64,000 bases of DNA from Pseudomonadota bacterium (GCA_018241525.1 JAFEDR010000009.1:682001-746000), one strand, 5' to 3'; positions 49,621-59,069 are shown, counted from the first letter of the stretch. Numbers and translations: made by a program. Notes: generated by a model from the sequence alone, not told the origin.

Positions 49621-50139
49621 TCAGTCGGGACGGGTGGCGCCGGGTGCGTCGAGCCAGCGCTGCATGAAGACGAGGTCGAGCCAGCGTCCGAACTTGCGCC
49701 CCACTTCGTGGAAATGGGCCACGCGCTCGAAGCCGAGCCGCTGGTGGAACAGGATCGAGTCGAGATTTGCGGCGTCTATCCCGCCGATCATCACGTGCTT
49801 GCCGAGCTCGCGCGCCCGCGGGATCAGCGCCTCGACCAGTTCGCGGCCGACGCCGCGGCGGCGCGCGTCCGCGCGCACGTGCACGCTGTGCTCGACCGTG
49901 TAGCGGTAGCCCGCCCAGACGCCGCGCCAGTCGCCGAACGAGGCGAAGCCGAGCACCTGCGCCGCATCGGTCGCCACCAGTACCGGGAAGCCGCGCACGC
50001 GCCGCGCGGCGACCCACTCGCGTTGCTCCTCGATCGTCACCGCATCGATCGAATAGACGGCCGTCGAGGTGCGGATCACGTCGTTGTAGATGTCGAGGAT
50101 CCCGGGGAGATCGGCGTCCCCTGCTTCACGTACCTGCAT
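49621..50139 (-). CDS. GNAT N-acetyltransferase (phosphinothricin-acetyltransferase-like)
   Basis: A 172-residue GNAT protein. REAGDADLPGILDIYNDVI and the acetyl-CoA site RADARRRGVGRELVEALI are typical, with YTVEHSVHV, MIGGIDAANLDSILFHQRLGF and VGRKFGRWLDLVFMQ matching the PAT/Bar group. These acetylate phosphinothricin or methionine sulfone and sulfoximine; the native substrate is usually unknown. First gene of a three-gene minus-strand unit. Confidence 0.85.
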   Translation of the reverse strand: MQVREAGDADLPGILDIYNDVIRTSTAVYSIDAVTIEEQREWVAARRVRGFPVLVATDAAQVLGFASFGDWRGVWAGYRYTVEHSVHVRADARRRGVGRELVEALIPRARELGKHVMIGGIDAANLDSILFHQRLGFERVAHFHEVGRKFGRWLDLVFMQRWLDAPGATRPD

Positions 50140-50264
50140 CGCGCGCCTCCGCGCCCCGGGGCGCCGCCGACATGATGCGGGATCCGGCGCGCCACGCCTA
50201 GGCGCCGACCGGCGTCGCGCGGGCGTGGCAGAATCTAGGCGTTGCGGACGGGCAGGGGCGAGCG

Positions 50265-52004
50265 ATGAAGCGGTCCGGCGCAGAACTCGTCCGCCAGGCG
50301 CTCGAGGCGCTCGGTGTCCGTTACTCGTTCGGGATCCCGGGCGTCCACAACACCGAGATCTACGACCAGCTGGCCGCCTCGCCGTCGATCGAGCCGGTGC
50401 TGGTCGCGCACGAGGGCGGCGGCGCCTTCATGGCCGATGCCGTGAGCCGGGTCGGCGGCGCCGGGATCGGAACGCTGCTGATCGTGCCGGCGGCGGGCGT
50501 CACGCATGCCGCCAGCGGCATCGGCGAGGCGTTTCTGGACGGCATCCCGATGCTGGTGCTCTCCGGCGGCATCCGTCGCGACACCGGGCGCCGCTTCCAG
50601 CTGCACGACGTCGACCAGCATGCGCTGCTCCGGCCCATCACCAAGGGCACCTGGCTCCCGCGCAGCCACGCGGAAATCGTGCCGGCGATCTTCGCAGCGC
50701 ACGCGCTGGCCACCGAGGGCGAGCCCGGGCCGGTCTACGTCGAGGTGCCGGTCGACCTGCAGCTGTTCACGGGGGATCCGGGCGTGGCGCAGGAGCCGCC
50801 GCCGCCGATCGCACCGCCCTTGCCACCGGCTACCCTGCTCGATGCGGCGGCGGCGCTGCTCGCGCGCGCCGCGCGGCCCGGCATCCTCTGCGGCTGGGGC
50901 GCCGTCGGCGCCAGTGCCGAACTCGAGGCGCTCGCCGAGCGGCTCGGCGCGCCGGTGGCGACGACGCTGCAGGGCCTGTCCACGTTCCGCGCCGACCATC
51001 CGCTGCATGCGGCCTTCGCCCTCGGTCCCTCGTCGACGCCCGCGGGCGTCCAGGCATTCGCCGAGTGCGACTGCCTGCTCGCCGTCGGCACTCGTTTCGC
51101 CGAGATCGCCACCGGCAGCTACGGCGCGCGCGTGCCGTCGGACCTCGTGCACGTCGACATCAATCCCGCCGCGATCGGCGCGAACTACCCGGCGCGAGTC
51201 GGCCTGGTCGGCGACGCGCGGCCGGTGCTCGCCGCCCTGCTCGGGCGGCTCGGCACTGCCGACCCGGCGAGCTACGAGCGGGGCGTGGCCGTCGCAGCGC
51301 AGATCGCCGCCGACAAGCGCGCCTACCAGCAGGAGTGGTTCGCGCACGATTCGCGCGGCCGCGTGAACCCGGCGCGCTTCTTCGCGGCGCTGCGCAGCGC
51401 GCTGCCGCGGGACGCGATCATTGTCGCCGACGACGGCAACCACACGTTCCTGACCGCGGAGCTGCTGCCCATCCTCGAGCCCCGCACGTTCCTGTCACCG
51501 ACCGACTTCAACTGCATGGGTTACTGCATCCCGGCGACCATCGGCGCCAAGCTCGCCCGCCCCGAGCGCACCGTGGTCGGGATCGTCGGTGACGGCGCGC
51601 TGCGCATGACCGGGCTCGAGGCGCTGACCGCGGCCGCGCGCGCTGCCGGGATCGCCTGGTTCGTGTTCAGCGACGGCGAGCTGTCGCAGATTTCGCAGGC
51701 CCAGGAGATACCGCTCAACCGCAAGACCTGCTCGGTGCTGAGCCCGTTGGACGTGGTTGCGCTCGCCCGCGCCGTCGGTGCCGGCTTCGTCGCGATCGGC
51801 TCGGACGCGGAGGTGGCCGCAGGCATCGCCGCGGCGCTCGCAGCCGTGGCCGGCGGCCGGCCGGTGTTCGTCGACGTTCGCATCGACTACTCGAAGCGCA
51901 CCCGCTTCACGAGCGGCACCGTCCGCACGACCCTCGAGCGATTCGATCGTGCGACGCGCCTGCGCTTCGTCGGGCGCGCCCTCTGGCGCCGCTTCACGGG
52001 CTGA
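50265..52004 (+). CDS. Thiamine-diphosphate-dependent acetolactate-synthase-like enzyme
   Basis: A 579-residue protein with the three ThDP-enzyme domains. The catalytic glutamate is in VAHEGGGAFMADA near residue 51; the middle domain follows from about 190; the metal/diphosphate motif begins GDGALRMTGLEAL near residue 443. In most relatives the GDG motif ends in Asn-Asn or Asn-Asp about 26 residues later; here it reads VFSDGELSQI, with Ser for the first Asn, so metal binding may differ. No small regulatory subunit or ilv gene is nearby, so a decarboxylase or carboligase role outside valine synthesis is more likely. Confidence 0.8.
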   Translation: MKRSGAELVRQALEALGVRYSFGIPGVHNTEIYDQLAASPSIEPVLVAHEGGGAFMADAVSRVGGAGIGTLLIVPAAGVTHAASGIGEAFLDGIPMLVLSGGIRRDTGRRFQLHDVDQHALLRPITKGTWLPRSHAEIVPAIFAAHALATEGEPGPVYVEVPVDLQLFTGDPGVAQEPPPPIAPPLPPATLLDAAAALLARAARPGILCGWGAVGASAELEALAERLGAPVATTLQGLSTFRADHPLHAAFALGPSSTPAGVQAFAECDCLLAVGTRFAEIATGSYGARVPSDLVHVDINPAAIGANYPARVGLVGDARPVLAALLGRLGTADPASYERGVAVAAQIAADKRAYQQEWFAHDSRGRVNPARFFAALRSALPRDAIIVADDGNHTFLTAELLPILEPRTFLSPTDFNCMGYCIPATIGAKLARPERTVVGIVGDGALRMTGLEALTAAARAAGIAWFVFSDGELSQISQAQEIPLNRKTCSVLSPLDVVALARAVGAGFVAIGSDAEVAAGIAAALAAVAGGRPVFVDVRIDYSKRTRFTSGTVRTTLERFDRATRLRFVGRALWRRFTG

Positions 52005-52021
52005 GCCCGGGGTGGCGGCCA

Positions 52022-52047
52022 GGGAGCGGCACCGGAGTGCCGCTCCC
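52022..52047. terminator. Bidirectional terminator hairpin
   Basis: GGGAGCGGCAC (52022-52032) and GTGCCGCTCCC (52037-52047) are perfect 11-base arms with a 4-base loop, between two convergent genes whose stops are 52 bases apart. Confidence 0.6.
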
Positions 52048-52055
52048 CGCGCGCA

Positions 52056-54086
52056 TCAGTTGTTCGGCGCGCCTGCCGCAATCCACGCCTTGATCTGGTC
52101 GATCGTTGCCTGGTCGAGGTACGGACCGCCGAAGGGCATGCGTGCGCCCGAGATCGTCGCCGCACCCTCGAGCTTCTGGATCACGTAGCTGTTCGCCGGA
52201 TCGCCCGGCTTGACGCGCATCAGCGCCGGCTGCTCGTGGCTCGCGACGTTCACGAGCGAGGTGTAGGTGTGGCCGTCGCGCAGGTCCTGCGAGCCGGGCA
52301 GCGCGCCGCTCGGTGCCACCGAGCCGTCGTGGCATCCCGAGCAGTGCGGCGTGAAGACGTTCGCCTGCAGCTGCGCGAGCGTCGGCGTGCCGACCACGAC
52401 GTTGACCGCGGGCGAGGTGCCGACGTTGCCGTCGACGTCGGTCGCCGTCGCGGTCAGCGCTACCGAGGTTCCCGTCGCGATCGCGCTCGTGTCCCACTGC
52501 ACTGAGTAGGGCGAGGTCGTCACGACGCCGAGCGAGGTCGCGCCCGCGAAGAACTCGACCTTGGCGATCCCGACCTGCGCGGTGGCGGTCGCGGACACGG
52601 TGACCGTCCCGGTGATCGCGCCGGCAGGCGGCGTGACGGTGACGACCGGCGGGGCGTTCAGCGACGGTGCGCCGCCCAGGTCGATGCGCCCGTAGACGCC
52701 GTTCGCCTCGTTGTTGGTGCCGGCCGCGTAGAACAGCGTGTTGTGCGGCTGGTTGTCGGCGTCGTTGCCGAAGGCGATCCCCCACAGGCCCGGCAGCGCG
52801 AACGCCGTCCCGGCGGAGTTGGTGACGGTGCCGACGTAGGTGCCCGCGGCCGGGTCGTACGCCTGGATCGTGCCATCACCGAAGTTGCCAACCAGCAGGG
52901 CGTGGCTGAGCGTGCCGAAGTCGGCCGGCGCGAGCGCCATGCCCCAAGGTGCGTTCAGCTTGCCGCCCACGGCGACCAGGTGCCGCAGGAAGCCGCCGTT
53001 CGCGTCGAACACGTCGATCAGGCCGAGGCCCGCGCCGTTGGCGTTGTCGTGGTTGTCTGGCGGCGCCGGCTGCGCGTAGCTGACGTAGATCTCGACCGCG
53101 CCGCCGGTACCCGTCGGCAGCGCCTGGATGCCGAACGGCGAGTAGCCGGCGGGCAGCGTGGGATCGACGAAGCCGAAACTCGTCGCCGAGGTCGGCTGCT
53201 TGGCGAACTGTGCGTTGAAGACGTCGATCTTGCCGTTGTGGAAATCGGTGGCGTACAGGAAATCGCCGCTGCCGTTGTTCGCAATCGCCAGCCCCTTGTA
53301 CACGGCGCCGCCGGCATCGGTGTAGACGGTGACGGCGTGCGTCAGATCCACCGCCGAGGACCAGCCGGCCAGCATGCCGCCCTCGCCGACGAACAGGAAG
53401 CGCGCGGCGCCCGAGACGCCGCCGCTCGTGACGACGAAGCTGCTGGTGCCGTTGTAGACGACGCCGGTGGGATCGAAGGTGGTGGCGCCGTTCGCCGCGA
53501 ACGCGACCACGAGCGCGCCGGCAGCGGGCTGAGGATGGCCGTTGCCGTCGTACAGAGTGGACGTCTCGGAGTGGTTGTTGGCGACCCACGCGAACGTCGA
53601 GGGCCCGAAGGCGACGCCCCACGGGTTGACGAGCGAGGCGTCGACGACGAGGCCGCCGCCGGCGGCGCTGTCGGAGACGAGCGGCGTCGTCGTGTACGAC
53701 GTCGGCGCCGTCACGGTCAGGGTCGCCGAGCCGTTCGACTGGCCACCGCCGTAGGCCCCACCGCCGTCGCAGGTCAGCGTATACGTGGACGTGCCGACCG
53801 CAGTCGGCGTCACCACCGCGGTGCCGGACGCCGGCTCGCTGCCGGTCCAGGCGCCGCTCGCCGTGCACGTGGAGCCCGACGTCGCGTTCCACGTGACCGT
53901 CGCGCTCTGGCCGAGCACCACCGAGGTTGGTGCCACCGAGATCGTGATCGTCGGCGGCGGTGGATTGCCGTTGCCGCTGCCGTAGCCACCTCCGCAGGCG
54001 GCAGCGAGCAGGCAGGCGAGCGATGCGATCGCGGCGCGCAGGTGCGAGGCGCGGGCGCGACGGTGATGGATTTGGAAGGCGGCCAT
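52056..54086 (-). CDS. Lipoprotein: Ig-like + TIGR03118 propeller + Ig-like + mono-haem tail
   Basis: A 676-residue lipoprotein (lipobox LLAAAC, C31) with four parts: an Ig-like domain (about 46-127), a TIGR03118-type propeller (about 131-480; NPWGVAFGPSTFAWVANNHS, APADFGTLSHALLVGNFGDG), a second Ig-like domain of the 'bacterial Ig' type (about 485-565; VGIAKVEFFAGATSLG) and a C-terminal module with a haem site CSGCH at about 582-586 and a possible axial Met in ARMPFGGPYL. TIGR03118 proteins usually lack such a tail. ATG 54086 follows GGGGGATC; earlier in-frame codons to 54197 are not signal-like. The haem module is nearly identical to that of the divergent neighbour. Confidence 0.82.
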   Translation of the reverse strand: MAAFQIHHRRARASHLRAAIASLACLLAAACGGGYGSGNGNPPPPTITISVAPTSVVLGQSATVTWNATSGSTCTASGAWTGSEPASGTAVVTPTAVGTSTYTLTCDGGGAYGGGQSNGSATLTVTAPTSYTTTPLVSDSAAGGGLVVDASLVNPWGVAFGPSTFAWVANNHSETSTLYDGNGHPQPAAGALVVAFAANGATTFDPTGVVYNGTSSFVVTSGGVSGAARFLFVGEGGMLAGWSSAVDLTHAVTVYTDAGGAVYKGLAIANNGSGDFLYATDFHNGKIDVFNAQFAKQPTSATSFGFVDPTLPAGYSPFGIQALPTGTGGAVEIYVSYAQPAPPDNHDNANGAGLGLIDVFDANGGFLRHLVAVGGKLNAPWGMALAPADFGTLSHALLVGNFGDGTIQAYDPAAGTYVGTVTNSAGTAFALPGLWGIAFGNDADNQPHNTLFYAAGTNNEANGVYGRIDLGGAPSLNAPPVVTVTPPAGAITGTVTVSATATAQVGIAKVEFFAGATSLGVVTTSPYSVQWDTSAIATGTSVALTATATDVDGNVGTSPAVNVVVGTPTLAQLQANVFTPHCSGCHDGSVAPSGALPGSQDLRDGHTYTSLVNVASHEQPALMRVKPGDPANSYVIQKLEGAATISGARMPFGGPYLDQATIDQIKAWIAAGAPNN

Positions 54087-54256
54087 GGACGATCCCCCGT
54101 GCAGACGATGCGACGCGCGAATGCGCGTCTTGGCATTGCGTGGGTGCCCGGCGCGCGGCGCGCGGTTTCCAACGCGACGCAAATAAATCTTCGCCACGCG
54201 CTGAACCCCGAGACCGCACGCTGGTACGTACCGGACACCTCGTGCTCGGGTGAGCC

Positions 54257-55105
54257 GTGTCCTACGTCAGCCAACTTCGAACCTGCCGCGCCGCCGCGGA
54301 TCTCGTCCTCATCCTTGTCGCCGGCGCCGCGCTCGCCGGCTGCGCCGGCAGCGGCGCGGGCCTCGACGCTGCCGGCCGGCCGGTCGCGCCCGGTAGCGGC
54401 AACGGGCCGCTGACCGCGGACTTCGCCTCGATCCAGGCGCACGTGTTCACGCCGATCTGCACCGTCTGCCACGCCGGCGCCGGCGCACCGCAGGGACTGC
54501 GGCTCGATGCGGCCAACAGCTACGCGCTGCTCGTGGGCGTGCCGAGCAACGAGGTGCCGTCGTTGCTGCGCGTGAAGCCGGGCGATCCCGACAACAGCTA
54601 CGTCGTGCAGAAGCTCGAGGGCCACGCGGCGGTGGGTGCGCGCATGCCGTTCGGCGGCCCGTACCTCGACGACGCGACAATTGCCGTGATCCGGCAGTGG
54701 ATCACCGACGGCGCGGCACGGCCGGCCGCCGCCGACGCACCCGCGCCGTTCGCGGTCGCGGCGGTGGTGCCCGCACCCGGCGACGTCGTCGCCGAGGCAC
54801 CGCGGCAGCTGGTCATCGAATTCACGGCAGCGCTCGACCAGACCCGCGTGGACGCGGGGTCGCTGCGCCTCGAGCGGCTGGACGCCAGCGGCGCGCCGGC
54901 CGGCGTCGTGCCGATCCGCCTCGCGACCACGACGGCCGACGCGCGCACGCTGCTCGCGGTGCCGCACGAGCCGCTCGGCGCCGGGCGCTACCGGCTGGTC
55001 GCGAACGGTGCGCCGCAGACCGGTCTCGCGAGTCTCGCCAGCGAGCGACTGGGCGCCGGCGCCGAGCTCGTGATCTCCACGTTCGTCGTCGGGGAGCTGC
55101 CATGA
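54257..55105 (+). CDS. Mono-haem cytochrome c lipoprotein with an Ig/CopC-like domain
   Basis: A 282-residue lipoprotein (lipobox LAGC, C29). A haem c site CTVCH is at residues 68-72, followed by LLRVKPGDPDNSYVVQKLEG and ARMPFGGPYLDDATI, whose Met is a likely sixth haem ligand. From about residue 165 an Ig-like domain of the SbsA/CopC sort follows (VPAPGDVVAEAPRQLVIEFT). The haem module matches that of the divergent TIGR03118 lipoprotein almost word for word. Its stop overlaps the start of the barrel gene (ATGA), so these two products probably work together, for example in moving electrons at the outer membrane. The GTG start at 54257 begins the signal sequence. Confidence 0.8.
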   Translation: MSYVSQLRTCRAAADLVLILVAGAALAGCAGSGAGLDAAGRPVAPGSGNGPLTADFASIQAHVFTPICTVCHAGAGAPQGLRLDAANSYALLVGVPSNEVPSLLRVKPGDPDNSYVVQKLEGHAAVGARMPFGGPYLDDATIAVIRQWITDGAARPAAADAPAPFAVAAVVPAPGDVVAEAPRQLVIEFTAALDQTRVDAGSLRLERLDASGAPAGVVPIRLATTTADARTLLAVPHEPLGAGRYRLVANGAPQTGLASLASERLGAGAELVISTFVVGELP

Positions 55106-56184
55106 CGCGACTGCTTGCGGTGCTCCTCGTGGCTCTCGCCCTGCTGCCGGCGCCGGCGGCACTCGCGGAGCCCTACCTTGCCGTGCAGCAGGGCTACCAG
55201 TGCAACGCCTGCCACGTGAACCCGACCGGGGGCGGACTGCGCAATGATTTCGGCACCGTGTTCGCGGAGAACGCGATGGCGATGACGCCATTGCCGGAGG
55301 GCGTGCCCGTCTGGAGCGGACGCCTCGGCGATTTCCTGCGTCTCGGTGGCGACCTGCGTGCCAGCTGGTCACGCTCCGACGTGCCGGGATCGCCCGCGCA
55401 GCACGCGACCGGCGTCGACCAGCTGCGCGTCTACGCTGCGGCCGACGTGATCCCGGAGCGGCTGGGCGTGTACGTCGACGAGTCGCTCGCGCCGGGCGAT
55501 GCGCGCGTGCAGGAGGCGTACGCGCGCCTGTCGTTCCCGGCGAGCGGCGCCTACCTCAAGGCCGGCCAGTTCTACCTGCCGTTCGGCTGGCGCCTGCAGG
55601 ACAACACTGCTTTCGTGCGCGAGGTGAGCGGCATCAGCATGACGACGCCCGACAGCGGCATCGAGCTCGGTCTGGTGCACGGACCGTGGTCGGCGCAGCT
55701 CGACGTCACGAACGGCGCGGCGAACGCCGGCACCGGCGCGGGGCACCAGCTGACCGCACAGGCGGTGCGCACGCTGCCCGGCTGGCGCCTCGGGCTCGCG
55801 GCGACGCACACCGACTCACCGGCGGGCAATCGCGACGTCGCGGGCCTGTTCGCCGGCGTCCGCACCGGCAACGTCGCCTGGCTTGGTGAGGCCGACCTCG
55901 TCCGCGACGCCGGCTTCCCCGAGGGTACGCGCAAGCTCGTGGCGCTGCTCGGCGAGGCGGACTGGCGGATCGTGCAGGGCCAGAACCTCAAGCTCACGTA
56001 CGAGTACTACGATCCCGACCGCGCGGTCGCGCAGGACCAGCAGACCCGCTGGAGCCTGCTTTACGAGGTGACGCCGCTGCCGTTCGTGCAGCTGCGGGCG
56101 GGCTTCCGGCGCTACCGGGGCATCCCGCAGAGCGACCTCGAGAACCGGCGCTTCGCCTTCCTCGAGCTGCACGGCTTCTTCTAG
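55102..56184 (+). CDS. Outer-membrane beta-barrel protein with an N-terminal CxxCH
   Basis: A 360-residue protein with a signal peptide (LLAVLLVALALLPAPAALA) and a haem-binding motif, CNACH, at residues 34-38, just after cleavage. The rest is porin-like: alternating strands with short turns (LRLGGDLRASWSRSD, YLKAGQFYLPFGWRLQDN, RFAFLELHGFF) and a terminal phenylalanine as in outer-membrane barrels. A barrel with its own haem c site at the periplasmic mouth is unusual. Coupled by a 4-base overlap to the mono-haem lipoprotein gene. A minimal porin-cytochrome electron conduit is an attractive but unproven reading; it could also be a haem-binding sensor or carrier. Confidence 0.75.
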   Translation: MTRLLAVLLVALALLPAPAALAEPYLAVQQGYQCNACHVNPTGGGLRNDFGTVFAENAMAMTPLPEGVPVWSGRLGDFLRLGGDLRASWSRSDVPGSPAQHATGVDQLRVYAAADVIPERLGVYVDESLAPGDARVQEAYARLSFPASGAYLKAGQFYLPFGWRLQDNTAFVREVSGISMTTPDSGIELGLVHGPWSAQLDVTNGAANAGTGAGHQLTAQAVRTLPGWRLGLAATHTDSPAGNRDVAGLFAGVRTGNVAWLGEADLVRDAGFPEGTRKLVALLGEADWRIVQGQNLKLTYEYYDPDRAVAQDQQTRWSLLYEVTPLPFVQLRAGFRRYRGIPQSDLENRRFAFLELHGFF

Positions 56185-56278
56185 CGGCCGCCGGAACTGT
56201 GACCGTCGTCGCGCCGCGGCGGTCAACGCGCATGCTGTGCTCGCGTTGGCCGTACTGTCACCGGCCCTGGAGCACGCC

Positions 56279-57127
56279 GTGCCTGCCGCACGCCTGCCGA
56301 TCGTCGCGCTCGCGATCGCGATCGCGCTCGTCGCCGCGCTCGCTCCCGGCCTCGCCCGGGCCGATGTCGTCGCCGCGGTTAACCGCGCCCGCAGCGCTTC
56401 CTGCGGCCGCGCGCAGCTCCCCGCCCTGCGCCGCAGCGGCGACCTCGACCGCGCAGCCGCACGCCTCGCGCGCGGCGCGAGCCTGCATGAGGCGCTCGCG
56501 ATCCTGGCCGTGCACCCGGAGTTCGCGACCGCTGTCGAGCTCGGGGGCGTGCGCGACGATGCCGGGATCGAGCAGGCACTGCGACACCGGTCGTGCGGCG
56601 ACCTCGGCCGGCAGGGCCTGCGCGAGGTCGGCGTGGCGCACGCCGGCCCGAACGTCTACCTGATCGTCGCGGCGCCGCTCGCCGTGCCCGCCGCCGGCGA
56701 CCGTGCCCGCGTCGAGCGCGAGGTGCTGGCGCGGGTCAACGAGGCGCGCGCGGTGGCGCGCCGCTGCGGCAGCACCCGCTACCCGGCCGTGCCGCCGCTG
56801 CAGCCGTCGTCGCTGCTGTCGAGGATTGCCGCCGGCCATTCGGCGACGATGGCGGCGCGCGACGATCTTGCGCACCGCGACCCCGACGGCAGCCTGCCAG
56901 CGGACCGCGTCCGGCGCGGCGGCTACGTCGCGCGCATCGTCGGCGAGAACGTCGCCTCGGGCGTACCGACCGCCGCCGAGGTGGTGGCTGGCTGGCTGCA
57001 GAGCCCCGGCCACTGCGCCAACATCATGGACGCGCGCTTCCAGGAGATGGGCGTCGCGTTCGAAGTCGCGCCCCACACGCAGGGCGCGATCTACTGGACG
57101 CAGCTCTTCGCCGCGCCGCGCGCCTAA
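56279..57127 (+). CDS. Secreted CAP/SCP-domain protein
   Basis: A 282-residue protein with a signal peptide (LPIVALAIAIALVAALAPGLARA). The C-terminal CAP domain (from about 160) has the expected pattern LLSRIAAGHSATMAARDDLAHRD, VGENVASG and WLQSPGHCANIMDARFQEMGVAF, with conserved His and Glu. The N-terminal half (VNRARSASCGRAQLPAL onwards) looks like a degraded second CAP-like repeat. Bacterial CAP proteins are extracellular with mostly unknown roles. GTG 56279 has GGAG six bases upstream and is preferred over TTG 56237. It ends seven bases from the convergent amidohydrolase stop. Confidence 0.85.
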   Translation: MPAARLPIVALAIAIALVAALAPGLARADVVAAVNRARSASCGRAQLPALRRSGDLDRAAARLARGASLHEALAILAVHPEFATAVELGGVRDDAGIEQALRHRSCGDLGRQGLREVGVAHAGPNVYLIVAAPLAVPAAGDRARVEREVLARVNEARAVARRCGSTRYPAVPPLQPSSLLSRIAAGHSATMAARDDLAHRDPDGSLPADRVRRGGYVARIVGENVASGVPTAAEVVAGWLQSPGHCANIMDARFQEMGVAFEVAPHTQGAIYWTQLFAAPRA

Positions 57128-57133
57128 GGCGTG

Positions 57134-58927
57134 TCAGGGCGTGGCGCCGGATGCGCTGTAAACGACCCGACCGCCGACCACGGTCTCGAGGACCTTCACC
57201 GCCGCGATCTCCTCGGCGGGGATCTCGAGCGGATCGCGATCGAGCACGATCAGGTCGGCGTACTTGCCGGGCTCGAGCGAACCCGTGACGTCGTCGACGT
57301 GCAGCTCGCGGGCCGCCACGATCGTCGCGGCGCGCAGCGCCTCCAGACGGCTGAGTCCCGGGTCGTCGCCGAGGCGACCGGCGTAGCGCGGCCCGGCATC
57401 CGGCGCGTTGGTACGGGTGACGCCGACCTTTAGCGCGAACCACTCGTCGAGCTGGTCGACCGGCCAGTCGCTGCCAAAGGCGATCGTCGCCCCCTTGGCG
57501 GCGAGAAGGCCAGAAGGCTCGAGCAGGCGCGCGCGCGCCGGGCCCATGGGCTCGCGCAGGCCGTCGACGGTGTCGGAAGCGGGCTTGCCCCACTGCAGCG
57601 ACAGCACCGGGAACACCTCGAGCGCGCGCATCCGCGGGTAGTCCTCGGGCGCGACGATCTCGCAGTGCGCGAGCCCGGGGCGGATGTCCTTGCCGGGCAA
57701 CGCCTGGCGCATCGCCGCGACCGCGTCGAGCGCCGCCCGCACGGCGGCGTCGCCGTCGACGTGCATGTGCGGATCGATGCCGGCGCGGCCGAGGTCGATG
57801 AGCGCCTTGCGCAGCGGCGCCGGCGGGAAGTAGACGTCCGGGCCGCGGCTGGTGCCGGCCTGCCAGCGCGGCTCGGCCTCGCTGCCGGCGTTCACGCGGT
57901 ACGGCTCGAGCATCGCGCCGGTGAACGACGGGCCCGCGATGACGCCGTCGAGGAACAGCTTCGCGTTGCGCACGGTCAGCGTCGGCGCGGCGACGACCGG
58001 CCCCTGGTCGTAGCGCGTGCGCAGCGCCACGATGCGCGCGACCGCCGCCGGCAGTTCACCGGCCTCGGCGGGCGAGATCGGCGGTGCGAAGTGGGCGCGC
58101 GCCGTCAGGCCCCCGGCCTTCTGCACCGCGCTGAAAGCGGCCAGCGACTCGACCGGCGCGGCGGCGTCGAGGAAGGTCGTGACGCCCTGGCGCGCGATCG
58201 CACCGAGCGCGGCGCGTGCCGCGGCGACGTCCTGCTCCGCAGTCGGTTTCGGCAGCAGCTTGTCGTAGACCTCGAAGGCCGCGTCTTCGAGGATGCCCGT
58301 TGGCTGTCCGGCCGCGTCGTGCGCGATCTTGCCGCCAATCGGGTCGGGGGTGCCGCGGGTGATCCCGGCGAGCGCCAGCGCCCGCGTGTTCGCGAGCACC
58401 GTGTGGCCGAAGGACGAGCGCACGATGACCGGTCGCGAGGTCTTGAGCACGTCGAGCGTCGCGCTCGAGGTCGAGACGCCAGCGGGCTGCATGTTCTGCT
58501 GGAACCAGGAGACGACCTCCAGCCAGCCGTCCGGCTCCCGGTCGCGGGTGGCATCGAGGCAGGCCTGGATGCGCCGCTGGAACTCGGCGACGGTCAGCGC
58601 CTCATAGTTGAGGCTGCACTTGAGCAGCAGGCTGCCGCCCTCGAGCGGGTGCATGTGGCCGTCGACGATGCCGGGCATGGCCGCGCGACCGTGCAGATCC
58701 ACGCTGCGGGTCGCCGGGCCCACCAGCGCGCCCAACCCGGCGTCGGGCCCGGCATAGACGACCCGGCCGCCGCGGATCGCGACCGACTCGACGACCTCGT
58801 CGCGGTCATTCGCGGTGTAGATGCGTCCGTGGCGGTAGACCGCGTCCGCGGGCGTCGTGGGTGCCGCCTCGAGCGGCGCGGCGAGCAGGAGGCCGAAGGC
58901 GGCGAGCAGCGGGAGCGTACGACGCAT
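57134..58927 (-). CDS. Exported YtcJ-like amidohydrolase 2
   Basis: A 597-residue homologue of the 2592-4280 gene, again with a signal peptide (TLPLLAAFGLLLAAPLEAAP). Metal-site residues: HMH in IVDGHMHPLEGG, histidines in DPHMHVDGDAA and GLAHCEIV, and the Asp in GSDWPVDQLDEW. ATG 58927 follows AAGGATC; the open frame extends to 59137 but is not signal-like. The substrate is unknown. The gene is divergent from the aspartyl protease gene, their starts separated by 142 bases. Confidence 0.87.
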   Translation of the reverse strand: MRRTLPLLAAFGLLLAAPLEAAPTTPADAVYRHGRIYTANDRDEVVESVAIRGGRVVYAGPDAGLGALVGPATRSVDLHGRAAMPGIVDGHMHPLEGGSLLLKCSLNYEALTVAEFQRRIQACLDATRDREPDGWLEVVSWFQQNMQPAGVSTSSATLDVLKTSRPVIVRSSFGHTVLANTRALALAGITRGTPDPIGGKIAHDAAGQPTGILEDAAFEVYDKLLPKPTAEQDVAAARAALGAIARQGVTTFLDAAAPVESLAAFSAVQKAGGLTARAHFAPPISPAEAGELPAAVARIVALRTRYDQGPVVAAPTLTVRNAKLFLDGVIAGPSFTGAMLEPYRVNAGSEAEPRWQAGTSRGPDVYFPPAPLRKALIDLGRAGIDPHMHVDGDAAVRAALDAVAAMRQALPGKDIRPGLAHCEIVAPEDYPRMRALEVFPVLSLQWGKPASDTVDGLREPMGPARARLLEPSGLLAAKGATIAFGSDWPVDQLDEWFALKVGVTRTNAPDAGPRYAGRLGDDPGLSRLEALRAATIVAARELHVDDVTGSLEPGKYADLIVLDRDPLEIPAEEIAAVKVLETVVGGRVVYSASGATP

Positions 58928-59069
58928 GATGCGATCCTTGGGCAGCAGGCACGGCGCGGTGCCGTACAGTAGCGCAACGGCTTCGCTGCTGCCCGGCCTG
59001 AAAGGCCTGGGCCAAGGACCTATACTCGCGGCGGCCAGCGGTACGGCGCGGCCGGTGCAGGGAGTGAGC

